A stretch of DNA of 64,000 bases. It comes from Gemmatimonadota bacterium (lineage in GTDB: Bacteria > Gemmatimonadota > Gemmatimonadetes > Longimicrobiales > Gaopeijiaceae). Location: NCBI GenBank assembly GCA_022823365.1, contig JAJDXG010000019.1, positions 62,001-126,000 of the forward strand, written 5' to 3'. The notes under the pieces are model-generated. The model did not search any database, was not told the DNA's origin, and saw nothing but the letters and a program-made list of their open reading frames with translations. Made by a program: the position numbers and the translations under genes. Below, piece by piece: positions 15,491 to 24,481 of the stretch (positions within the stretch are counted from its first letter, which is position 1; each line of letters opens with the position of its first letter).

Positions 15491-17461
15491 ATGACCCGTT
15501 ATCGGAACGCGGAGGCGGCCCTCCGCCGGCAATCCGCCACGAACCTGACTTCGGTCCTCGTCCTCGCGGCCGCGGCGGCCGCGGGCGTCCCGGCTCAGGC
15601 TGGCGCCCAGGAGGCCGACGTCCTCACCATCGACCAACTGCTTTCCATCGAGTCGGTCGTCTCCGGCTCGCCCGCCTGGTCGCCCGGCGGCACGTCGATC
15701 CTCTTCCGGTCTTCGCTCTCCGGCGGACTGGTGACGCTTTCGCCCGACGGCGGATTCCCGACCCGCGTCCCCATCGAGATGGGCAGCTCGGGCCACTTCC
15801 TGGCCTCCCAGATGCCCGGCTGGTCACCGCAGGGCAACTGGATCTCGTACGTGTCGGACAAGGGCGGCTCGCCGGAGATCTGGATCTGGTCCACCCGCGA
15901 CGGCACCGAAGTCCAGCTGACCAACCTGGGCGGACGCATCAACTCGATGACCTGGTCGCCCGACGAGCGCTCGATCGCCTTCGCCGGCGACCGCTACGGC
16001 AATTACGACATCTGGACGGTCGAGGTCGCCACCCGCCGGGTCCGGCGCATCAGCAGCGAGAAGAACTACGAGGTCTTCCCCACCTGGACCCCGGACTCCC
16101 GGCGCATCCTCTACGTGCGCCTCGACGAAGCCTGGGAGGATCATGACGTCATCGAGGTCGCTCCGGACGGATCGGGCGCACGCACCGTGCTTCAGGACCG
16201 CGACTTCTTCGACTATGGCGCCGGCAGCACCTTCGGCTATCCGCAGGTCTCGCCCGATGGCGGCCAGGTCCTGTTCCGCTCGCACCGCAGCGGCTGGATC
16301 AACTACTGGCTCGCCCCCGTCGAGGGCGGCGAGCCCCGTCCGGTCGCGGCGGCCGAGGCCGACCAGAGCAGCGCGGCCTGGTCGCCCGACGGACGCTCGA
16401 TCGCCTACATCGAGAACCACAACGGTCACCACGACCTGCGCGTGGTCTCGCCCGGCGGCGGCAAGCCCCGCCTGCTTGTGTCCCCCGACGGCGGGGCGGC
16501 GTCGAGTCCCTCGTGGTCGCCCGACAGCCGCGCGATCGCCTACCTGAAGGCCGACGTGGTCACGCCGCAGGATCTGCATGTGGTGTCCGTCGAGACCGGC
16601 GAGAGCCGCCAGCTCACCTTCTCCATGCCCGCCGGCAACCTTGCGAACCGGCTGGTCCTGCCGGAGAAGGTCCACTACCCCAGCACGGACGGGTACTCGA
16701 TCCCGGCCTACCTGTACCGCCCGGTGGGAGTCCCCGCCGGCGAACGCGCACCCGGCATCCTGTGGATTCACGGCGGCCCCACCTCGCAATTCAACGACAC
16801 CTTCCAGCAGCACGTGCAGTTCTTCGCTCAGCGCGGATACGCGGTACTGCTGCCCAACATCCGCGGCAGCTCGGGCTACGGGAAGGACTTCGCCGACGCG
16901 AACAACGGCTGCTGGGGCCACTGCGACCTCGAAGACGTGCTCGCGGGCGCCGACTTCCTGAAGGCGCAGCCCGGGATCGACCCCGACCGGATCGGCCTGA
17001 CCGGAACCAGCTACGGCGGCATAATGGGCATGTACGCCGCGGCGTTCGCTCCGGACGCCTTTCGCGCGATCATCCCGGGCTCGGGCTACTCGGACTGGGT
17101 ACACTTCTATCGCAGCGAGAACGAGCTGCGGCACGTCAAGCTCCTCGAGCACGAACTCGGGCCCTTCGAGACGAGCCAGGACGTGTGGCGCAACAGCTCG
17201 GCGATCTACGAAGTCGACAAGGTCTCCACGCCGATCTTCCTGGTGCACGGCGAGGGCCGTTATCCCGGCTCGGACCAGTCCGAGATCTTCGCGCGCGCAC
17301 TCGAAAACCACTACAAGCCGTTCGAATACGCGACCTACCCGAACGAGAACTACTACGTCCGCGGCAAGGCCAACCGGCGGCAGATGCTGCTGGACATGCT
17401 GGACTTCTTCGAGCGGTTCCTGAAGGACGAGATGGTCGACGCGGGTGATCGGATGAAGTGA
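15491..17461 (+). CDS. Secreted S9-type prolyl oligopeptidase homologue with altered triad
   Basis: 656 residues with a strong AAGGAG site before ATG 15491. A signal peptide ends near AQAGAQEA, a WD40/TolB-like propeller covers about 45-390, and an alpha/beta-hydrolase domain follows. The nucleophile is present (GTSYGGIMG, Ser about 506). The Asp segment usually HGExD is HGEGRYPGSD, and the catalytic His position reads YPNENYYVRG where active relatives have GHG. It is therefore likely an inactive or re-tasked peptidase. Active-looking S9 genes occur elsewhere in the window. Confidence 0.85.
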   Translation: MTRYRNAEAALRRQSATNLTSVLVLAAAAAAGVPAQAGAQEADVLTIDQLLSIESVVSGSPAWSPGGTSILFRSSLSGGLVTLSPDGGFPTRVPIEMGSSGHFLASQMPGWSPQGNWISYVSDKGGSPEIWIWSTRDGTEVQLTNLGGRINSMTWSPDERSIAFAGDRYGNYDIWTVEVATRRVRRISSEKNYEVFPTWTPDSRRILYVRLDEAWEDHDVIEVAPDGSGARTVLQDRDFFDYGAGSTFGYPQVSPDGGQVLFRSHRSGWINYWLAPVEGGEPRPVAAAEADQSSAAWSPDGRSIAYIENHNGHHDLRVVSPGGGKPRLLVSPDGGAASSPSWSPDSRAIAYLKADVVTPQDLHVVSVETGESRQLTFSMPAGNLANRLVLPEKVHYPSTDGYSIPAYLYRPVGVPAGERAPGILWIHGGPTSQFNDTFQQHVQFFAQRGYAVLLPNIRGSSGYGKDFADANNGCWGHCDLEDVLAGADFLKAQPGIDPDRIGLTGTSYGGIMGMYAAAFAPDAFRAIIPGSGYSDWVHFYRSENELRHVKLLEHELGPFETSQDVWRNSSAIYEVDKVSTPIFLVHGEGRYPGSDQSEIFARALENHYKPFEYATYPNENYYVRGKANRRQMLLDMLDFFERFLKDEMVDAGDRMK

Positions 17462-17493
17462 AGGCGCACCTCATCCCTGGCTCCTGAGAGCCG

Positions 17494-17522
17494 TTGACGT
17501 CTGACGGATTGTCGGCTACTGT
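17494..17522 (+). promoter_or_regulatory. Promoter of propeller lipoprotein gene
   Basis: TTGACG, a 17-base spacer and TACTGT. Four bases beyond the -10 hexamer begins the BlaI-type palindrome, placing it over the transcription start. Confidence 0.7.
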
Positions 17523-17526
17523 TGTC

Positions 17527-17542
17527 TACGAAGATCTTCGTG
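17527..17542. promoter_or_regulatory. BlaI-type operator
   Basis: TACGAAGATCTTCGTG, whose central 14 bases ACGAAGATCTTCGT are a perfect palindrome. Two close relatives flank the blaI promoter at 31156 and 31206. The position just after the -10 box is classic for repression. Confidence 0.7.
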
Positions 17543-17562
17543 GGACAGCAAGGGCACCAGGA

Positions 17563-18858
17563 ATGAGTCGAGAGCGATTGACCTGCCTCAGAGGACCCCG
17601 CCACAAGGCCGTCGCGTGGTCATGCGGTGTACTGGTACTCCTGGCCGCTTGCGGCAACGACACGCAGTCCACGCCCTCCGAAGCCCAGGTCACCGACTCG
17701 GCGGGCGTCGCCATCGTCACCAACCCCTCCGGCGATGCCGTCTACGCTACCATCGCCCCTGAACCGGTCCTCTCCATCGGCGCCATCGACGGCCCCGCGG
17801 AAGTGCTCTTCGGGCGCATTTCCTCGGTCGCGGTCGACGGCGCGGGCAATCTGATCGTCGCCGACGGCCAGATGGATGAGATCCGTATCTTCGACGCGGG
17901 CGGTGTCCACCTCCAAACCATTGGGGGCCCCGGAGAGGGGCCGGGCGAATTCCGGGCGCTCGCGGGAGCCTGGCCCACCGCGGGGGGCGCCATCGTCGCG
18001 GCGGACCAGCGGCTCGACCGCATCACCCGCTTCGGTCCGGACGGCGAGCTGGTGGGCACCGCCACCTTCCGGGGCCCGGGCGAGCAGCCCGTGATCCGCC
18101 CGATCCGCGTGGCGGGGCCGGACCTTTTCCTCAGCCGGGTGGAATCCCTGAACCTCCCCTCGCTGGAGGGAGCCTTCAGCCTGGAAGAGGCCCTCGAATC
18201 GATCTCGGACCCTTCCGGAAGCAGATCCGAGTACCTGGTCCGGCACGACCTGGAGGGCACCCTGGTCGACACGGTCACGTCAGTGCCTGGTCAGGCTACC
18301 CAGACTTCGGCACAGGGCAGCGGAACCAATCTGTCGATCCAGATCCTGCGGTTGCCCTTCTCGTCGGCTGCCGCCGCCACCGCCTCGCCGGAAGGGCGCA
18401 TGGCCGTCACCACGGGCCGATCCTACGAGTTCTCCACCTACGACCCCACGGGCACGCTCGAGCGCATCGTGCGCCTCACCGAAGAGCCGCCCCTGCGAAC
18501 CGACGCGCACCTCGAAGCATGGGTTCGGGGCTCCACAGGTGGGCGCGAGCCCATGGACGACACCCAGGTGGAGGCAGCCCTGCGCCGCTACCGGGAGATG
18601 CCCCTTCCCGACCGTCTCCCCGCGTGGAACTCGCTGGTGATCGCCGGCGGCGGCGAGATCTGGTCGCGCCGCTTCGCGATCAGGGGTGCCGAGACGGTGG
18701 CTCGCGATGTGTTCGCCGCCGACGGCCGCTTCCTGGGCCAGGTGGTGGCACCCGCCAGCCTTCGCATCCAGCATATCGGCGACGGAAGGGTGACTGTCGT
18801 ATCCACCGACGATCTCGGCGTAGAGCGCGTGGAGGTGTACGAGCTGCAGATGCCCTGA
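17563..18858 (+). CDS. 6-bladed beta-propeller lipoprotein
   Basis: 431 residues from ATG 17563 (AGG just upstream). The lipoprotein signal ends LLAACGND. Repeated blades carry the NHL/6-bladed signature, for example GRISSVAVDGAGNLIVADG, IRIFDAGG and GGPGEGPGEFRA. Such proteins are abundant in Gemmatimonadota and Bacteroidota and usually lack an assigned function. The promoter carries a BlaI-type operator, so expression probably responds to the same signal as the blaI/M56 locus at 31-33 kb. Confidence 0.82.
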   Translation: MSRERLTCLRGPRHKAVAWSCGVLVLLAACGNDTQSTPSEAQVTDSAGVAIVTNPSGDAVYATIAPEPVLSIGAIDGPAEVLFGRISSVAVDGAGNLIVADGQMDEIRIFDAGGVHLQTIGGPGEGPGEFRALAGAWPTAGGAIVAADQRLDRITRFGPDGELVGTATFRGPGEQPVIRPIRVAGPDLFLSRVESLNLPSLEGAFSLEEALESISDPSGSRSEYLVRHDLEGTLVDTVTSVPGQATQTSAQGSGTNLSIQILRLPFSSAAAATASPEGRMAVTTGRSYEFSTYDPTGTLERIVRLTEEPPLRTDAHLEAWVRGSTGGREPMDDTQVEAALRRYREMPLPDRLPAWNSLVIAGGGEIWSRRFAIRGAETVARDVFAADGRFLGQVVAPASLRIQHIGDGRVTVVSTDDLGVERVEVYELQMP

Positions 18859-18927
18859 GGTTGGCGGCAGCCGCCACCATATCGGAGATACGCGGGCGCG
18901 GTCGGGCAGCTTGTCGGCTACCAGCCG

Positions 18928-19440
18928 CTACTTGAGCTGCTTGGGTCGAACGTAGTGCTCGAGGGTTCCGCTGGCTCCCGGGAGATCGGCCCACCTGTCG
19001 ATCCTGAACGAGAGCACGGCCAGCGCGCCGGTGGGATACTTGCGCCGCATGCGCGCAATCTTCTTCTCGTTGCCGAAAACGGAATAGCGCCACGCGAATT
19101 CGGCGATACCCGGGTTGTGCCCGACCACCGCCACCGTGTTCGCCTCGTCGTCCTGTTTGACCAGCTGCTTCAGGATCGCCTGCATCGACGCGTGGTAGAG
19201 GGCCCGCCGGTGCACGACCGGCACCTCGCCCAGCTCCGGAACCATGCGCTCCCAGGTCTCCGCGGTGCGGCGGGCGGCCGAGCACAGCACCCGATCGGGC
19301 ACGAGATCGTGGTCACGGATCCAGGCCGCGACGCGGGGTGCGGCCGCGCGCCCGCGTGGCGCCAGCGGCCGGTCGTAATCCGCAAGAGTGTAGTCCTTCC
19401 AGTCGGACTTGGCGTGGCGGAGCAGAAGGATCCTCTTCAA
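18928..19440 (-). CDS. sixA: SixA-like histidine phosphatase
   Basis: 170 residues of the histidine phosphatase (phosphoglycerate mutase-like) superfamily. The catalytic motif is LLRHAKSDW at the N-terminus, a second Arg is in SAARRTAET, and the second catalytic His is in VVGHNPG. SixA removes phosphate from phosphohistidine on signalling proteins. The start is TTG 19440, giving the standard N-terminus MKRILLLRHAK, with only a weak ribosome site. Initiation is probably coupled to the small gene ending 6 bases upstream. Confidence 0.85.
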   Translation of the reverse strand: MKRILLLRHAKSDWKDYTLADYDRPLAPRGRAAAPRVAAWIRDHDLVPDRVLCSAARRTAETWERMVPELGEVPVVHRRALYHASMQAILKQLVKQDDEANTVAVVGHNPGIAEFAWRYSVFGNEKKIARMRRKYPTGALAVLSFRIDRWADLPGASGTLEHYVRPKQLK

Positions 19441-19446
19441 GAGCGC

Positions 19447-19614
19447 TCAGCGGTTCTTCCTTCGTCGCCACTCGTACCCCGGCGGGGCGGGCGGCTTCGG
19501 AAGACGGAATGGGTTGTCGGGTTTCTCGGCGGTGGGCGGCTTCGGCTTCTTCGGACGCTGGACGCGCGGCTTGTCGAAGACGCCTCCCTTCTTCGTGATC
19601 AGCTTCCAGATCAT
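19447..19614 (-). CDS. Small Pro/Lys/Arg-rich protein
   Basis: 55 residues from ATG 19614 with AAGGAG 8 bases upstream. The sequence is strongly basic and proline-rich (repeated KPP/RPKKP patterns, ending EWRRRKNR) and probably disordered. It lies 6 bases before sixA and likely couples its translation. No family was recognised. Confidence 0.5.
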   Translation of the reverse strand: MIWKLITKKGGVFDKPRVQRPKKPKPPTAEKPDNPFRLPKPPAPPGYEWRRRKNR

Positions 19615-19732
19615 GACGCGGGCTCCTTGGGAATGCGAGGGGATGCTACACGAATACACCTCGTTACGACAGGGGCCGGCCGGCCGTTTCGGCCTCCGCC
19701 GCCCCGAAGAGCCCCATTATCCCTGCCGGGAA

Positions 19733-21034
19733 TCACCCCGGCGGGAGTTCGCCGGCCGCCTCCGGGGTCGTCGCCCCCGCCGCTCGGCGCAGCACCTGCT
19801 GGATGTCGAGACCGAGCACCGAGGCCAGCCCCTCGAGCGTCCCGTAGGCGCCCCGGACGCGCTGGTTGAGCGCGTTGGAAACACCCTCGCCCTGACCCCC
19901 GTCCATGACCACGACGCGGTCGATGTCGACCCCTTCCACGGCCCCCACCGCGATCTCCAGCAGCTCCGGCAGCTTCTCGGCCATGAACACGGCGAACGCC
20001 GCATCCCCTCCGGTCTGGACCTCCGCGTAGAGCCGCTTGAGCACCTCCACCTGGGCCTTTCCGCGCTCCAGAATCGGCGCCGCTTCCGCCTGGGCGCGGG
20101 CGAAGGCGGCCATCTTCTCGGCCTTGGCGGGCTCCACCACGTCGGCGCGCAGCCGCTGCTCCTCGCGCTCGACGCGCTTCATCTCCAGGATCTTCTCCGC
20201 CTCGACCTCGGCCTCCTGCGCCTTGACGCGCGCGATCTTCTCGGCGGTCTCGCCCTCGCGGTCGAGCTCGGCCTTGCGCACGCGCAGTTCGTTCTGCGCC
20301 TCCGCCACCTTGATGGAGGCCGCCGCCTCGCGCACCTGGGCGCGGCGGCGGGCCTCGGCGCGCGCTTCACGTGTGTCCGCTTCAGCCTGGGCTTCCGCGA
20401 TTTCGGCCGCCCGAATGGCCTCGGCCGACTTCTCGCGCCCGATGGCCTCCAGGTAGCCGCGCTCGTCGCTGACGTTCTGGATCTTCAGGACGTCGAGGTG
20501 GAAGCCGAGCGAAGCCAGGTCCTCGCCGGCGTCATCGGCCAGCGCCTTGGCGAAACCGAGCCGGTCCTCGTTGACGGCCTCGGGGGTGAGGGTGGCGAGC
20601 ACGCCGCGCAGGTTGCCGGTGAGCGTGTCCTGGGCCAACTCGCGCACCTCCTCCTCCGTCTTCCCCAGAAGACGCTCGACGGCGTTGTTGAAGACCCATT
20701 CCGGCTCCGAGGCGATCTTCACGTTGGCGATCGCCTCCACGCTGAGGGGAATGTTCCCCTTGGAAAAGGCGTTGTTGACCGAGACCTCGATGGGGATGGT
20801 CTCGAGGTTCATGTGCTGCACCGTCTCGATGATGGGGACCCGCAGCGTGCGGCCGCCGGAGATGGAGCGATAGCCCACCCGCTGACCGTCGGAGGACGTG
20901 CGGTTGCGGCCCGTGAGCACGGCGGCGCGGTTGGGAGGAACGATCACGATCAGGCTCTTGATGGTGATGACGAACACCATCACCGCCACCAGAATCACAA
21001 TGGCCATCGTCAGGGGTGCGGCGAGAAAATCCAC
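19733..21034 (-). CDS. Flotillin-like SPFH protein
   Basis: 433 residues from GTG 21034 with AGGAGG 7 bases upstream. One N-terminal membrane segment (about 8-30) is followed by an SPFH domain (about 35-200) and a long Ala/Glu-rich coiled coil (about 205-330) as in FloT/YqiK. The end is a GLDIQQVL region. Such proteins scaffold functional membrane microdomains. The NfeD-like gene upstream is the usual partner. The promoter region has a striking repeat. Confidence 0.9.
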   Translation of the reverse strand: MDFLAAPLTMAIVILVAVMVFVITIKSLIVIVPPNRAAVLTGRNRTSSDGQRVGYRSISGGRTLRVPIIETVQHMNLETIPIEVSVNNAFSKGNIPLSVEAIANVKIASEPEWVFNNAVERLLGKTEEEVRELAQDTLTGNLRGVLATLTPEAVNEDRLGFAKALADDAGEDLASLGFHLDVLKIQNVSDERGYLEAIGREKSAEAIRAAEIAEAQAEADTREARAEARRRAQVREAAASIKVAEAQNELRVRKAELDREGETAEKIARVKAQEAEVEAEKILEMKRVEREEQRLRADVVEPAKAEKMAAFARAQAEAAPILERGKAQVEVLKRLYAEVQTGGDAAFAVFMAEKLPELLEIAVGAVEGVDIDRVVVMDGGQGEGVSNALNQRVRGAYGTLEGLASVLGLDIQQVLRRAAGATTPEAAGELPPG

Positions 21035-21046
21035 TATGCGCCTCCT

Positions 21047-21088
21047 CTTGTATTGTTCCTGTATGTTTATCTTGTATTATCCTGTATG
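21047..21088. repeat. Near-identical direct repeats upstream of flotillin gene
   Basis: CTTGTATTGTTCCTGTATG (21047-21065) and CTTGTATTATCCTGTATG (21071-21088) are direct repeats 24 bases apart. On the minus strand they give four ATACARGA units just upstream of the flotillin ribosome site. The AT-rich composition contrasts with the surroundings. This is a probable regulator site; identity is unknown. Confidence 0.6.
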
Positions 21089-21164
21089 CCAGCCAAGTCT
21101 CGCCGGGGGAGCGTGACGCGGGACGCTTCCGGGACAGCGGATCGGGATGCTCGGCCCTGCGCCG

Positions 21165-21731
21165 TCACTCATCGACCAGCTTCATCTCCACTGGAACCAC
21201 GGCTGCGATCCCCGACTCCATGCCGACGACCACTACTGACTGGCCGGGGCCCAGTGTCCGGTCCGGCAGGCAGCTCGAATCGAGCCGGGCGCGGATTCCG
21301 TGGCGCCGGTCGCCGCGCAGCACCCGGATCGAACCCGGACTCGCGGCCGTGATCTCGAGCGACACCTCCCCGGTCAGCCCTACGAAGGACTGCTCCCCCA
21401 GCAGAGCTCCGGCGCTGCTACGCTTGAGGAACCCGAACGCCGCCCCGATCAGCGCGCCCGTGGCCAGTCCGGTGATGCCGGCGACCAGCGCCGTCAACCC
21501 GGGACGGGCACCTCCCCACACCAGGTGAAGAAGGGAGCCCGCGGCGCCGAATCCGAAGAGCGCGTAGACGATCGCGCGCAGCGAGAAGAGCTTCGCGACA
21601 TCGCCAGCGTCCCCCAGACCGAGATCCGCGTCCGTGTCGATGTCCGCGTCAGCTTCCAGAAAGTCGCCGAAGAGCGACAGGAGCAGGAAGCCGCCGCCCA
21701 CGACGAGGCAGAAGATGTACGCTGCGAGCAT
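21165..21731 (-). CDS. NfeD/YuaF-like membrane protein
   Basis: 188 residues. There are N-terminal and central membrane segments (about 3-25, 50-72 and 78-100) with an acidic stretch ADADIDTDADLGLGD between the first two. The C-terminal soluble OB-fold-like domain (GEQSFVGLTGEVSLEI.. to VVVVGMESGIAAV) matches YuaF/YqiJ proteins that act with flotillins. It lies 130 bases upstream of the flotillin gene on the same strand. Confidence 0.8.
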   Translation of the reverse strand: MLAAYIFCLVVGGGFLLLSLFGDFLEADADIDTDADLGLGDAGDVAKLFSLRAIVYALFGFGAAGSLLHLVWGGARPGLTALVAGITGLATGALIGAAFGFLKRSSAGALLGEQSFVGLTGEVSLEITAASPGSIRVLRGDRRHGIRARLDSSCLPDRTLGPGQSVVVVGMESGIAAVVPVEMKLVDE

Positions 21732-21817
21732 GGAAGGTCCCTGTTGCGCAGACTCGGGAGCGGGAATCTACCCTGCTTCGGGCGAGCCGCAAAACCCCGG
21801 CCCGGCCCCGCCGAGGG

Positions 21818-23950
21818 CTACATCGCCGGCCGCGCCTTCAGCCACTGTTCCCACCATTCGAGCTGGACCCAGGTGCGGTGCACCATGCGCCAGGGGGTCC
21901 AGCCGCCGTGGTAGGAATCGGGATAGCGCACGAACTTCGCCGGAACCCCCTGCTTGTGCAGGGCGACGTACATCTGCTCGGCCTCTTCGATGGGAACCCG
22001 GTGGTCGGATTCGCCGTGCACGAAGAGGGTCGGGGTGGTCACCCCGTCGGCGTGGATGATGGGCGAGGAGCGCAGCAAGTTCTCGAGCCCGCGCTCTTCC
22101 CAGGGCGGCCCGTAGAACTCGCTCTCCTTGGTGCGGGGGATGTCCGCGACGCCGTAGTCGCTCACCCAGTTGGAGATGGAGGCTCCGGCGATGGCGGCCG
22201 CGAACCGGTCGGTCTGCGTGATGACCCAGTTGGTCAGGTAGCCGCCGTAGGAGTACCCGGTCACGCCCATGCGTCCGGTGTCGATGCGGTAGTTGTCGAT
22301 GGCGTGGTCGACGCCCGCCATGAGGTCGTCGTAGTCGTTGAAGCCCCATCCGCCCCAGGTGCCCCAGCGGAAGTCCTCCCCGTAGCCGGTCGAGGCGCGC
22401 GGGTTCGTGTAGAGGACCATGTAGCCCTGGCCGGCGAGCAGCTGGCGGTCGAATGAGAAATCGTTGCCGTACATGCCGTGCGGCCCGCCGTGCATCTGGA
22501 GAATCATGGGGAAGTCGCCGCTCCCCGCCTCGTAGCCGCGCGCGGGCAGCATCCAGCCCTCGACCTCGGTGCCGTCGGGGCTGTGGAAGATGAGGTTCTC
22601 GGGTTCGAAGAGCTCGAGTTGGGCCAGCAGCGCCGCGTTCACCTCGCTCAGGCGGGTCTCGGTGCCGCCCGATACGGGCGCGACATGGATGTCACCGGGC
22701 TGGGTGGGGGCGGTGGCGCGAAAGGCCATGCGCGAGAAGTCCGCCGAGAAGGAGAAGCCCGCCAGCCGGCGGTCGCCCTCGGTGACCTGCTCGACCGCGC
22801 CGCCGTCCACGGCCACACGGAAGAGGTGGGTGTTGCCGCGGATGCCGGCGGAGAAATAGACATGCCCGTCGGGGGACGTGACGGGCCCTCCGGGGATCAG
22901 GTCCCAGTCGGCGGTGAGGTTGCTTCGGCCACCGCCGTCGGGGTCGAAGGCGAACAGGTCGTTGGCCGCCCCGCGGTCCCTTCCCTCCCGGATGATCACG
23001 TCCAACCCCTCGTTGCCGCGGACCACGATGCGGTCGCCCTCTGCCGACCAGGCGGGACCGGAGTAGTTGTATTCGTCGTCGGTGAGGCGGGTGACGGCGC
23101 CGTCCAGGTCGACGGTCCACAGGTCCGCGCGCTCATAGCTGAGCTCGTCGCGCTGGTGCATGTCGGCGGTGAAGGCCAGGCGGCTGCCGTCGAGGCTCCA
23201 GGCCAGTCCGGAGGCATCCACGTTGAGGTCGGTCAGGCGGCGGGGTTCACCTCCGGTGGCGGGCAGCACGTACACCTCGCGCGGCGGAGTGGCGGCGGGG
23301 TCGCGGGGGTCGGGCAGGTAGCCGCGGCGGTCGAAGCGGTAGTTCATCCAGTCGTACATGCGCCCGTCGAAGCGCTCGGCCGTGCGGCGCTCGAAGTCGG
23401 AGGCGTATACGGGCTCGGGGCCCGGATCGGGCGGGGTGGGCCGGGTGAACGCGATCCACTCGCCGTCCGGGCTGAACACCGGCGACCCGCCCAGGCCCTC
23501 GATCTGGAAGGCTTCGCCGGCTGGCTGGTCCATGCGCAGGAACCAGGTGCTGCCACCGCTCCCGCCATCTCCACCCGGGCGGTCCGATGTGAAGACGAGC
23601 AGGCGCCCGTCGGGCGACCAGCCGGGCCCCGAGGCGCTGAAGCTCGGGCTGGTGAGCCGCACCGGTTCATCGCCTCCCGTGGCATCCGCGAGCCAGATCC
23701 CGCTGTGGCTCCGGTTCTCCTCTTCGAGGACCGACGTGATGACGAACGCAACCCGCGACCCATCCGGCGAGATGGCCGGGCTGTTCGCGTTCTTCAGCCG
23801 GTAGTAGTCCTCGAGTTCGACGGGCCTCCGCTCCTGGGCTGCCAGCCCGGTGGCCAGCGGGTGTACGCCTGCGAGACCGAACGCGAGAAGCGACAGGAAA
23901 GCCGCAGGGAACCCGAGGCGGCGCAGGGCGGACGATGGACGTGGAATCAT
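21818..23950 (-). CDS. Secreted S9-family acylaminoacyl/dipeptidyl peptidase
   Basis: 710 residues, started at ATG 23950 with a GGAGGA site (the track start at 23983 lacks one). A signal peptide precedes an 8-blade TolB/PD40-like propeller (about 50-440). The C-terminal hydrolase domain has an intact triad: Ser in GYSYGGYL (about 567), Asp in GESDHRVP (about 647) and His in DSYHGGW (about 682). It probably trims oligopeptides in the periplasm or outside. Confidence 0.92.
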   Translation of the reverse strand: MIPRPSSALRRLGFPAAFLSLLAFGLAGVHPLATGLAAQERRPVELEDYYRLKNANSPAISPDGSRVAFVITSVLEEENRSHSGIWLADATGGDEPVRLTSPSFSASGPGWSPDGRLLVFTSDRPGGDGGSGGSTWFLRMDQPAGEAFQIEGLGGSPVFSPDGEWIAFTRPTPPDPGPEPVYASDFERRTAERFDGRMYDWMNYRFDRRGYLPDPRDPAATPPREVYVLPATGGEPRRLTDLNVDASGLAWSLDGSRLAFTADMHQRDELSYERADLWTVDLDGAVTRLTDDEYNYSGPAWSAEGDRIVVRGNEGLDVIIREGRDRGAANDLFAFDPDGGGRSNLTADWDLIPGGPVTSPDGHVYFSAGIRGNTHLFRVAVDGGAVEQVTEGDRRLAGFSFSADFSRMAFRATAPTQPGDIHVAPVSGGTETRLSEVNAALLAQLELFEPENLIFHSPDGTEVEGWMLPARGYEAGSGDFPMILQMHGGPHGMYGNDFSFDRQLLAGQGYMVLYTNPRASTGYGEDFRWGTWGGWGFNDYDDLMAGVDHAIDNYRIDTGRMGVTGYSYGGYLTNWVITQTDRFAAAIAGASISNWVSDYGVADIPRTKESEFYGPPWEERGLENLLRSSPIIHADGVTTPTLFVHGESDHRVPIEEAEQMYVALHKQGVPAKFVRYPDSYHGGWTPWRMVHRTWVQLEWWEQWLKARPAM

Positions 23951-24055
23951 GAGATCCTCCGGATGCGATGGACTTCCGTCCAATGTGAACGACGTGCGCT
24001 CGGCAGTCCACCAGACGAACGGGGTCCAAGGGGCGGGCGCGCGGGTGTTCAGCGG

Positions 24056-24481
24056 CTACGATGGCCCGGTAAGACGCTCCTTCAGGGCGCTCGGGGTGAT
24101 GATCGCGACAGCAAAATCGGGCGCCAGCGCCAGCAGATCCGCGTCACCGGTAACGAGCGCATCGGCCTGGCCCGCGACCGACAGCGCGAGGAACGGCCGG
24201 TCGAAGGGATCCCGGCAGTCGGGAAGCGGCAGAGGTTCTTCCACCATCACGGGCTCGCAATATGGAAGGTAGTCCGCGAGAAGATCCTCTCGCTCATCTC
24301 GCGTCAGGCTGAACTTCGGATATCCGAGTACCCTGACGAGTTCCGATGCTGTTTCGCGGCTGACCAGAGGCACGACGGCCCCCGATCTCCACATCCGGCG
24401 CAGCCAGCTCGCGCCTCCCTCGGGGAAGAGCAACGCCGAAACCAGCACATTGGTGTCGAGAACAGTCCGTAGCGGCCTCAT
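24056..24481 (-). CDS. PIN-domain toxin (VapC-like)
   Basis: A 141-residue PIN-domain ribonuclease. The first acidic residue is in VLDTNVLVSALLF (Asp about 9), a Glu is in TASELVRVLG, and C-terminal acidic residues are in DCRDPFDRPFLALS and VTGDADLL. It overlaps the AbrB-type antitoxin gene by 4 bases (ATGA), the usual antitoxin-first order. Confidence 0.85.
   Translation of the reverse strand: MRPLRTVLDTNVLVSALLFPEGGASWLRRMWRSGAVVPLVSRETASELVRVLGYPKFSLTRDEREDLLADYLPYCEPVMVEEPLPLPDCRDPFDRPFLALSVAGQADALVTGDADLLALAPDFAVAIITPSALKERLTGPS

Noticed and set aside
18860-18880. TGGCG-GCAGC-CGCCA hairpin as terminator between convergent genes
   Set aside because: Short stem and no T-tract on either strand.
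22478-24472. 664-codon plus-strand frame
   Set aside because: Antisense to the S9 peptidase and PIN genes; composition is that of a shadow.
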